5,692 bases of DNA from a bacterium (GTDB lineage: Bacteria > UBP14 > UBA6098 > B30-G16): assembly GCA_030620455.1 (NCBI GenBank), contig JAUXEQ010000106.1, positions 1 to 5,692 of the forward strand, in the 5' to 3' direction. Made by a program: the position numbers and the translations under genes. The notes below the pieces were generated by a model. The model was not told the origin of the DNA. It did not search any database and saw only the letters and a list, made by a program, of their open reading frames with translations. Each line of letters begins with the position of its first letter. The first letter of the stretch is position 1. Shown here piece by piece: positions 1 to 5,555 of the stretch.

Positions 1-2
1 CT

Positions 3-82
3 GACCTTTCACTACGCACAAGGTCTGTCCCCCTTTTTTAATGGGGACAAATTCACGGAGCATAGCGAAGTGAATTAGGGGG
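3..82. repeat. Three abutting inverted repeats (structured intergenic element)
   Basis: Three perfect inverted repeats follow each other with no gap. GACCTT (3-8) pairs with AAGGTC (20-25). TGTCCCC (26-32) pairs with GGGGACA (43-49). AATTCAC (50-56) pairs with GTGAATT (70-76). In a competing fold, CCCCCT (29-34) pairs with AGGGGG (77-82) and encloses the third hairpin. There is no T-run after the hairpins on either strand, so this is not a typical intrinsic terminator, although it lies about 80 bp beyond the stop of the oxidoreductase gene. The arms are seen directly. That the element is a dispersed REP/MITE-like repeat is inference. The window edge may cut it off on the left. Confidence 0.6.
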
Positions 83-94
83 TTATCTATACAA

Positions 95-142
95 TCGGTA
101 TCGGGTGAGGGGATGAAATCAAAGTCGGAATCGGGTGAGGGA
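95..142. repeat. Degenerate direct repeat, two copies 30 bp apart
   Basis: The string TCGGTATCGGGTGAGGG starts at 95 and TCGGAATCGGGTGAGGG at 125. They differ at one base in 17, with a 30-bp period. The DNA between them (gatgaaatcaaag) is not repeated. The core GGGTGAGGGA recurs in the right-hand repeat cluster at 5404-5413. The copies lie just downstream of the oxidoreductase stop codon. No function can be assigned, and only two copies are visible. Confidence 0.6.
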
Positions 143-160
143 GTGAGAAAAATCAATCTA

Positions 161-1303
161 TTAGCCAACAACGCTGGGTTCTATAATGAGTTTATCCATC
201 TTGAATCTCTCAATAAATAGAGGGGAAATATCAAGATCAGGTTTCACACCAGCAATAATTTGAGCTGTAACTCGTGCAGTCATGGGTGCTAACATGAATC
301 CATGCCCAGAGAATCCCACAGCCATGAAAAACCCGGGTTGTTCGGGGTGCTCGCCCAAAATAGGTGCGGCATCCGGTGTTTTTACATACGAACCAGCCCA
401 TTGTCTCACAATCCTTACGTCCCTCATGAAAGGCAATATTTCGAGAAGGATATGCGTTATGTGTTCCAAAAACTGCCAGCTGCTTTTAATGTTATGTGAG
501 GATTCTTCAATCTCACTAATCCCAAGAATAAACGACCCATGAGGAACCTGCTGTACATATATGCCGGTCTGGAACGAAATTACCATAGTTTCGAAAACTG
601 GTGCAAGCGGCTCGGTAATTAATATTTGGTGTCGATCCGGCTTTGTTGGAATTTCGAGGTTAAGCATTTGTGCAACCTCAGCGGACCATGGTCCCGCAGC
701 GTTGAGTATTACTTGTGTCGATATATCACCTCTATCGGTCTTGACGCTGACAATTTTTTCGCCAGATTTCTCGATTCCTATAACCTCGGTGTTCCTGTAA
801 AATTTAACCCCAAGCCTTTCCGCGCCACGTTGATATGCAAAATTTGTTAGAAACGGATTAGCATGACCATCCGTAGGACAATAAGTCGCTGAAACAAAAG
901 CATCTGTATTGATTGGTGGACAGATCTCGACAGATTCCTCTTTGCTGACAAATCGTGACGGAATACCAAGCCTGTTTTGAAGAGCAATATTTTTTCTAAA
1001 TTGATTAACCTGAATCTCGTCATGTGCCAGAACTAAATAGCCACCTTGGCGAAACTCGATGTCCATCATAAGCTCATCCGTTAGAGTTTCAAAAATCTCA
1101 ACGGACTTTTTCGCAAGTATTGCGTTAAACTCGAGACCCCACTGCTGACGGACACCTGCTCCACATCTACCTGTCGAGCCGGAAGATACGTAGCTTTTTT
1201 CGAGTACGACAATATTTTTAATTCCCAATTTAGCCAATTCATAGGCAGTAGCAGAACCGATAATACCTGCACCTATTATAACTATATCTGCAGTTCTGAC
1301 CAT
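161..1303 (-). CDS. FAD-dependent oxidoreductase, DAO superfamily (sarcosine oxidase beta / proline dehydrogenase beta-like)
   Basis: A 380-residue cytosolic flavoenzyme predicted to oxidise an amino acid or secondary amine; the substrate cannot be read from sequence. An N-terminal Rossmann fold carries GAGIIG (residues 11-16) and the ribose-binding acidic residue E35 at the end of strand 2. Next comes SGSTGRCGAGVRQQWG (41-56), typical of the DAO family near the isoalloxazine. Further motifs are NAAGPWS (201-207), PDRHQ (222-226), YVKTPDAAPILG (306-317) and the C-terminal FAD motif GFSGHGFMLAP (330-340). The length is complete for the SoxB/ThiO-like group (about 370-400 residues). The place of the flavin-linking Cys of monomeric sarcosine oxidase appears to be Gly here (before SYVKTPD), so FAD is probably non-covalent (inference). 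No signal peptide or membrane segment is visible. The start is chosen because no in-frame start codon lies nearby upstream and it sits just ahead of the first beta strand; the Shine-Dalgarno sequence is poor. It lies 80 bp downstream of purB, possibly in one transcript. No partner subunit or glycine-cleavage gene is present. The family call is firm; the substrate is unknown. Confidence 0.9.
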   Translation of the reverse strand: MVRTADIVIIGAGIIGSATAYELAKLGIKNIVVLEKSYVSSGSTGRCGAGVRQQWGLEFNAILAKKSVEIFETLTDELMMDIEFRQGGYLVLAHDEIQVNQFRKNIALQNRLGIPSRFVSKEESVEICPPINTDAFVSATYCPTDGHANPFLTNFAYQRGAERLGVKFYRNTEVIGIEKSGEKIVSVKTDRGDISTQVILNAAGPWSAEVAQMLNLEIPTKPDRHQILITEPLAPVFETMVISFQTGIYVQQVPHGSFILGISEIEESSHNIKSSWQFLEHITHILLEILPFMRDVRIVRQWAGSYVKTPDAAPILGEHPEQPGFFMAVGFSGHGFMLAPMTARVTAQIIAGVKPDLDISPLFIERFKMDKLIIEPSVVG

Positions 1304-1383
1304 TGGATTTGTCCATTCTCGACGAGGAAATAAAAATCCGTATATAAAGATTCAAGATTCAATATTATTTAATGAAATTATTA
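1304..1383. other. 80-bp purB/oxidoreductase spacer with a 7-bp tandem repeat
   Basis: A short AT-rich spacer between two genes on the same strand. It holds two exact tandem copies of AAGATTC (1347-1353 and 1354-1360). On the minus strand these read TTGAATCTTGAATC, followed by TATATA at 1341-1346. The TTGAAT boxes are too close to TATATA for a standard sigma-70 promoter, and no well-spaced pair was found. No hairpin terminator is visible. Read-through from purB into the oxidoreductase gene is therefore plausible. Confidence 0.4.
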
Positions 1384-2682
1384 CTAATCCTTGAAAACCC
1401 GTTTGAAAATTAGGTCAACATAACGAATATAGACATCGAGGTCAAATAATGCCCTAAGTTCCTCTAAGGATATGTACCTTCTTATCTCACCATCTTTGAT
1501 AACCTGTTCGAAGAAATCCTGTTTTTTCTCCCAGCTCGATATAACTCTACCTTGGACAAGCATATGCGCCTTTTGTCTTGGAAGACCTGCCCTAATTAGT
1601 CGCAGCATAAGCCTTTGGCTGAAAATGTAACCCTTGGTTAGCATGATGTTTTCCATAGCTCTATCAGTGTTGACATTAAGTCCCGAAAGAATGAAATTCA
1701 GCTTGTATAACATGTAATCCAGCAGAATCGTTGCATCTGGTATTATAACCCGTTCTACCGATGAGTGTGAAATATCGCGTTCATGCCACAGAGCAATATT
1801 TTCCATAGCTGGAACTACATACGACCTAAGCAATCGAGCAAGACCTGTAAGCTGCTCGCATTTAACCGGATTGCGCTTATGTGGCATCGCTGATGATCCC
1901 AATTGGCTTTTTGCGAATGGCTCCTCAAATTCTCCTATTTCCGTTCTCTGAAGGTTCCTTATTTCCGTTGCTATTTTTTCTATGCTTGATCCTAAAAGAC
2001 TGAGCGTTGAGATGAAATATGCGTGTCTATCTCTGTGGACAATTTGTGATGGCACCGATTCGCGTTTAAGTCCCAGAATTTCCAGCGTTAGCTCTTCGGT
2101 CTCAGGTTCTATATTTGCGTAGTTCCCAACAGCACCCGATATAGAACCCACTAACACTTGCTCTAGTGCGTTCTCAATTCTGTCTTTGTGGCGAGTCAAC
2201 TCATCGAACCATACAGCGAATTTGAGTCCTATCGTTGTAGGTTCGGCATGAATGCCATGTGTTCTTCCGATGATAGGAGTATATCTATAATTCTTCGCCA
2301 ACTCTTTAATCGTAGATCTAACAGTTTCAAAATCCACCATAACAATATTCATAGCTTCTCGGATTTGTAATGCCAGAGCGGTATCCATTATATCTGAGGA
2401 TGTAAGACCGTAATGAAGCCATCTTGAAGGCTCATCACCTATTTTGTCTTGAATAACTTTCAGAAACGCAATAAGTTCGTGATGAGTTTCCTCCTCAGCT
2501 TTGCGTATCTCTTTCAATTTAAACGATGCATTTTTCTTAATTGTCTCCGCAATTTCGGGTTCAATGTTACCTAATTCTGCTTGAGCTTTACACACTGCAA
2601 TCTCAACATCTAACCATTTTTTATAACGGTTTTCCTCAGACCAAACTTTCTTAATGTGATAACGAGAATAACGATTAATCAT
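1384..2682 (-). CDS. purB: Adenylosuccinate lyase
   Basis: A 432-residue soluble enzyme of the fumarase/aspartase superfamily. PurB acts twice in purine synthesis: SAICAR to AICAR plus fumarate, and adenylosuccinate to AMP plus fumarate. The protein starts MINRYSRYHI, with the substrate-binding RYSR at 4-7. The three conserved active-site histidines are present: H68 (in THHEL), H90 (in WLHYGLTSSD) and H142 (in GRTHGIHAEP), matching H68, H89 and H141 of the Bacillus enzyme. The superfamily signature GSSAMPHKRNP (262-272) carries the mobile-loop serines S263/S264 plus K269 and N271. The length fits the compact Bacillus/Thermotoga-type PurB (about 430), shorter than E. coli PurB (456). The C-terminal all-alpha domain is intact. 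The start is supported by a strong AGGAGG at 2687-2692. No other pur gene is adjacent, so purB is outside any purine operon visible here. No truncation or missing catalytic residue was seen. Confidence 0.97.
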   Translation of the reverse strand: MINRYSRYHIKKVWSEENRYKKWLDVEIAVCKAQAELGNIEPEIAETIKKNASFKLKEIRKAEEETHHELIAFLKVIQDKIGDEPSRWLHYGLTSSDIMDTALALQIREAMNIVMVDFETVRSTIKELAKNYRYTPIIGRTHGIHAEPTTIGLKFAVWFDELTRHKDRIENALEQVLVGSISGAVGNYANIEPETEELTLEILGLKRESVPSQIVHRDRHAYFISTLSLLGSSIEKIATEIRNLQRTEIGEFEEPFAKSQLGSSAMPHKRNPVKCEQLTGLARLLRSYVVPAMENIALWHERDISHSSVERVIIPDATILLDYMLYKLNFILSGLNVNTDRAMENIMLTKGYIFSQRLMLRLIRAGLPRQKAHMLVQGRVISSWEKKQDFFEQVIKDGEIRRYISLEELRALFDLDVYIRYVDLIFKRVFKD

Positions 2683-2686
2683 TGCC

Positions 2687-2695
2687 CCTCCTTTT
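2687..2695 (-). promoter_or_regulatory. Strong ribosome binding site of purB
   Basis: Read on the minus strand, AAAAGGAGG ends four bases (GGCA) before the purB ATG at 2682-2680. It is a near-perfect anti-16S match and fixes the start codon. It also shows that this organism uses canonical Shine-Dalgarno initiation for at least some genes. Confidence 0.85.
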
Positions 2696-2782
2696 GCAGC
2701 TATTGAGACAAAATATTCCCATTTCCCACAGGCTCAACTTAAATATGCACGGATAAGAAATTATCTCATTTTTTTTCGATTT

Positions 2783-2808
2783 ATTATAAATTAGCATCGA
2801 TTAGACAA
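2783..2808 (-). promoter_or_regulatory. Candidate purB promoter in the 274-bp spacer (2683-2956)
   Basis: On the minus strand a perfect TATAAT lies at 2788-2783. Upstream is TTGTCT (2808-2803) at 14 bp spacing, or TTTGTC (2809-2804) at 15 bp; both are tighter than the usual 16-18 bp. A second, weaker pair is TTGAGC (2737-2732) with TATTTT (2715-2710) at 16 bp. The first would give a leader of about 90-100 nt before purB. The rest of the 274-bp spacer is AT-rich with no convincing gene, riboswitch or terminator. A run of nine T on the minus strand (2944-2936) follows the helicase stop but has no GC stem before it. Confidence 0.35.
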
Positions 2809-2956
2809 ATTTATTTACCGAGACTCAGAACTAAGGAATTTAAAAGGGTTAAGCTAAATTTGGAAACTGTTTTCTAAAAAATTTTAGTTGAAGAGGGTAT
2901 ATTTACATTTTTGAATATCAACTATAAACCGAATGAAAAAAAAATACCGAGGAACT

Positions 2957-5131
2957 TTACATTAGTTTTAGTTTTGCATATCGCGCAACAAGTTTCTTAA
3001 CTCCAACCTTAGGAAAGTCGACTGTTACAACTGTATCTCCTCCTTTCCCTCGCACATCGATGATTTTCCCCTTGCCAAAAAAAGGATGAAATACCATTTT
3101 GTTTGGTTTATATGCAATTTTAGGTACTGTATCATCATAAGTCCGCGTAATTTTAATTCCCCTCGATTTTGCGAAATCGTATCCGAATGTAATAGAACTT
3201 TCAGGAGCAAGGTCTATAAATTGAATTGCATCTTTAGATAGTTCATCGACAAATAATGACTTGCCAAGCTCCTCGACCGTGCCGAATCTTGCTCTCTGTT
3301 TTGCATACGACACGAATGCATTATGTTTTGCTCTGGTCAGTGCTACATAGAACAGTCTTCGCTCCTCCTCCAACTGATCATCTTCTTTCAATGCTCTTAT
3401 CAGTGGGAAAATACCCAACTCCAAACCCACAACGAAAACTGTCTCAAATTCTAATCCCTTAGCAGCATGAACAGTCATAAGGTTAACCACATCATCTCCT
3501 CGGTGCCAGCGATCTATATCGGTCATTAATGTTATCGAGTTTAAAAAATTTAGGACAGTAGGTTCGTCATTCATGTTTTCAAATTCCTGTGCTGCGGTAA
3601 TTAACTGCCCCAAGTTTTCCATTCGAGTGCGTGATTGGATCGAATCATCCTCGCGAATCATTCTCAGATATCCTGTCTCCTCCAATAGCTCCTGTATTAG
3701 CTCAGATGGTTTTACGTCGTTTATGTTTACTTTAAATTTTTCTATCATTTCCACAAACTTGCTCAACGCTTGAATTCTTTTTAACCGCAATGGAAGCTGT
3801 TTGTCATTAGAAATAACTTTATACATCGATTTATTAGCAGATTTAGCGAGGTTCTCTATTTTCTCCATTGTATTTAGACCAATTCCACGACGAGGATTGT
3901 TTATTATGCGCTTAAGTGCAAGGTCATCATCCGGATTTATTAGCAGTCGAACGTAGGCTATTATATCCTTAATCTCTGCTCTTTCATAGAATCCCACTCC
4001 TCCTACAACAATATACGGAATGTCCCTCGAGCGAAATTCCTGCTCAAAAAGCCGCGAGAGAGCATTAATTCTATATAGCACCGCAATATCCCCCGCCTTT
4101 TCGCCGTTTTTAATCCGTTCACTAATTTGTTCAACAACGTAATTTGCCTCAGATAAATCGTTAGCGAATTTCACGAGCATAACTTTTTCGCCCTTAAGCG
4201 CATTGGTAAAAAGTTTTTTCTTGTGTCGCATTCGATTATAGCTAATTAGTTCCCCAGCAGCTTTTAAAATGTTCCCAGTAGAGCGATAGTTTTCCTCGAG
4301 CTTAATAATTTTTACATTTTGATAATATTCCGGGAAATCGAGTATATTTCGCAACTGTGCTCCACGCCACGAATAGATCGACTGATCATCGTCGCCAACA
4401 ACAGTTATATTTTGGTGTGTAATTGTCAGTTCTCTCAGAAACGCAAATTGGGCTTCATTCGTGTCCTGGAACTCATCTACTAATATATAGTTGAATCGAT
4501 TCGCATATTTCTCCCGAGCAGTTTTGGACTTTCGGAATATTTGCACAACTAATGAGATCATATCGTCGAAGTCCACTGCTTTCGCTCTTCTGAGAAGTTC
4601 AACATAGCGATCGTATATTTTTGAGAGCGTTTTTTCTCCTGGATTCGATACGAGGTTTACGAAATCTTCAGGGAAAATCAGCCTTCGTTTTAGAGAACTT
4701 ATCCCGTTGTGAACTTTTTTTGGGTCTATAGTTTTGGGATTCAAATCGAAATCGCAAATGATAGCTTTCACAAGCTGAATAGAATCGCTTTGATCGTATA
4801 CTATATAGTCCGGTGGTATATCGATTACTTCACCAACACTGCGAAGGATTTTTCCACATAAAGAGTGAAATGTTCCCACCCAGGAATTCTTCATATCCAT
4901 CTTCAGAAGTTGCTGCACTCGGTCAACCATCTCTCTTGCAGCTTTATTTGTGAAAGTAACTGCGAGAATAGAAAACGGATCCACGCCCAATTTATGGACC
5001 ATATAAGCAATTTTGTACGTTAACATGCGTGTTTTACCGGAACCTGCACCTGCCAAAACTAAAACTGGTCCCTCGGTGGCGACAACTCCAGCATATTGTT
5101 GCGGATTTAACTCTCTTAAGAAATCTATCAT
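2957..5131 (-). CDS. pcrA: ATP-dependent 3'-5' DNA helicase, PcrA/UvrD type (SF1A)
   Basis: A 724-residue monomeric DNA translocase used in nucleotide excision repair, replication restart, removal of RecA filaments and transcription-coupled repair; its size matches PcrA/UvrD (720-740). All SF1A motifs are intact and in order: Q motif NPQQ (9-12); Walker A AGAGSGKT (27-34, K33); Ia TFTNKAA (59-65); Ib GTFHS (86-90); II VDEFQDTN (218-225, D219/E220); III GDDDQSIYSWRGA (246-258), with base-stacking W255; IV ENYRS (280-284, arginine finger R283); V VNLMTVHAAKGLEF (549-562); VI RRLFYVALTRAK (591-602, R600). Domain 2B lies roughly at 380-545. The C-terminal segment from about 678 (VFHPFFGKGKI onward) is the Tudor-like module that in UvrD/PcrA contacts RNA polymerase. 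The ATG leaves only eight residues before the Q motif, as in homologues, but no Shine-Dalgarno precedes it (the upstream 20 bases are almost all A/T). The gene is divergent from the HTH gene at 5556. PcrA versus UvrD versus Rep naming is uncertain; Rep is less likely given the Tudor tail. Confidence 0.96.
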   Translation of the reverse strand: MIDFLRELNPQQYAGVVATEGPVLVLAGAGSGKTRMLTYKIAYMVHKLGVDPFSILAVTFTNKAAREMVDRVQQLLKMDMKNSWVGTFHSLCGKILRSVGEVIDIPPDYIVYDQSDSIQLVKAIICDFDLNPKTIDPKKVHNGISSLKRRLIFPEDFVNLVSNPGEKTLSKIYDRYVELLRRAKAVDFDDMISLVVQIFRKSKTAREKYANRFNYILVDEFQDTNEAQFAFLRELTITHQNITVVGDDDQSIYSWRGAQLRNILDFPEYYQNVKIIKLEENYRSTGNILKAAGELISYNRMRHKKKLFTNALKGEKVMLVKFANDLSEANYVVEQISERIKNGEKAGDIAVLYRINALSRLFEQEFRSRDIPYIVVGGVGFYERAEIKDIIAYVRLLINPDDDLALKRIINNPRRGIGLNTMEKIENLAKSANKSMYKVISNDKQLPLRLKRIQALSKFVEMIEKFKVNINDVKPSELIQELLEETGYLRMIREDDSIQSRTRMENLGQLITAAQEFENMNDEPTVLNFLNSITLMTDIDRWHRGDDVVNLMTVHAAKGLEFETVFVVGLELGIFPLIRALKEDDQLEEERRLFYVALTRAKHNAFVSYAKQRARFGTVEELGKSLFVDELSKDAIQFIDLAPESSITFGYDFAKSRGIKITRTYDDTVPKIAYKPNKMVFHPFFGKGKIIDVRGKGGDTVVTVDFPKVGVKKLVARYAKLKLM

Positions 5132-5336
5132 AGGAATAAAAATAAAAACAAGCCCTGTAATTCAAAGTAATGTTTTATTTTACACATAATCTGTGATTTG
5201 CACGATTAAATAATAATCTCTAATTTTTATAGCTCTCTTTATTAGATATCCCCTCTATCGAAACAAAACTTCTTCTTAATAGCGTACTCTGTTCCTACAA
5301 AAAACTTTTTCTTTGAAACCCTCTCTATCCCCCAGC
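5132..5336. other. AT-rich upstream region of the helicase gene
   Basis: This is the first half of a 424-bp gene-free stretch between two divergent genes. No ORF with coding features, RNA gene or clear palindrome was seen. It should hold the helicase promoter. Candidates on the minus strand are TAAAAT at 5179-5174, without a good -35, and TTGAAT at 5164-5159 followed by T-rich DNA. None is convincing enough to call. Confidence 0.3.
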
Positions 5337-5415
5337 CCCTTTCTCCCCAAAGAGAAAAGGGAGTTTTTAGCGATGCGCTTTCTGTTCCCTCTCCTTAGGG
5401 AGAGGGTGAGGGAAC
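5337..5415. repeat. Cluster of pyrimidine/purine hairpins, REP-like
   Basis: Three stems lie in 79 bp. CCCTTTCTC (5337-5345) pairs with GAGAAAAGGG (5352-5361) with one bulged A. AGCG (5369-5372) pairs with CGCT (5376-5379) around ATG. CCCTCTCC (5387-5394) pairs perfectly with GGAGAGGG (5399-5406) around TTAG. A competing stem pairs GTTCCCTC (5384-5391) with GAGGGAAC (5408-5415). No T-tract follows, so terminator function is doubtful. C/T-rich arms around short loops of this style recur in intergenic repeats of many bacteria (general recollection). That this is a dispersed repeat is inference. Confidence 0.6.
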
Positions 5416-5435
5416 AAATAATGAAATATTGCTAA

Positions 5436-5465
5436 CCAAATACGGGACAGATTACCCTTATTTGG
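5436..5465. repeat. Long imperfect hairpin with 11-bp arms
   Basis: CCAAATACGGG (5436-5446) faces CCCTTATTTGG (5455-5465). Ten of the eleven positions pair (C5443/T5458 is the mismatch), and the loop is the eight bases 5447-5454. The segment GGGACAGATT (5444-5453) matches GGGACAAATT at 44-53 in the left repeat, 9 of 10 on the same strand, linking the two repeat clusters. It ends 19 bp before the -35 box of the HTH gene promoter, so it could also be a regulatory site. Confidence 0.6.
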
Positions 5466-5484
5466 GGAAAAACGGTATAAAAAA

Positions 5485-5512
5485 TTGCGTATATGTAACT
5501 AAATGTTACATT
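5485..5512 (+). promoter_or_regulatory. Candidate sigma-70 promoter of the HTH gene, extended -10
   Basis: TTGCGT (5485-5490) serves as -35 and TACATT (5507-5512) as -10, spaced 16 bp. A TGT immediately before the -10 gives the extended -10 motif. Transcription would start near 5519-5520, giving a leader of about 35 nt before the ATG at 5556. The match is by eye (4/6 at each box) and is strengthened by its position and by the palindrome filling the spacer. Confidence 0.5.
5494..5510. promoter_or_regulatory. Perfect 17-bp palindrome, likely repressor operator
   Basis: TGTAAC (5494-5499) and GTTACA (5505-5510) are exact inverted repeats around TAAAT. The palindrome fills most of the -35/-10 spacer and overlaps the extended -10 of the promoter at 5485-5512. 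This is the classic place for a dimeric repressor to block RNA polymerase. Half-site size and spacing suit a small HTH dimer, for example a phage-type or MarR/TetR-type regulator. I do not recognise it as the site of a specific named regulator. Confidence 0.5.
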
Positions 5513-5542
5513 AGTCTCGGAAAATACAAAAATATCTGCTAA

Positions 5543-5550
5543 AAAGGCGG
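5543..5550 (+). promoter_or_regulatory. Ribosome binding site of the HTH gene
   Basis: AAAGGCGG ends five bases before the ATG at 5556 and differs by one base from AAAGGAGG. It supports this start codon and the reality of the partial gene. Confidence 0.65.
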
Positions 5551-5555
5551 TATTT

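Noticed and set aside
26..49. TGTCCCC/GGGGACA hairpin as an intrinsic terminator for the oxidoreductase gene
   Set aside because: No T-tract follows it on the minus strand; the T-run sits in the loop on the plus strand, and it is part of a longer repeat array.
282..850. Plus-strand open frames (282-542, 302-499, 561-800, 626-850)
   Set aside because: They lie antisense within the flavoenzyme gene, have no recognisable motifs or ribosome binding sites, and overlap one another.
1239..1316. Possible 25-codon minus-strand leader ORF starting at ATG 1316-1314 and overlapping the oxidoreductase start
   Set aside because: It has no Shine-Dalgarno and reads out of frame through conserved Rossmann-fold codons, so it is best explained by chance.
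2874..2887. CTAAAA-AA-TTTTAG inverted repeat in the pcrA-purB spacer
   Set aside because: The arms are all A/T apart from the end bases and the loop is two bases; this is expected in AT-rich DNA.
2936..2944. Run of nine T (minus strand) after the helicase stop as a terminator
   Set aside because: No GC-rich stem precedes it; only a 4-bp AACT/AGTT pairing is visible.
2188..3773. Plus-strand open frames inside purB (2188-2370) and pcrA (3256-3462, 3573-3773)
   Set aside because: They are antisense to well-conserved enzyme genes; their composition reflects the opposite strand, with no family resemblance.
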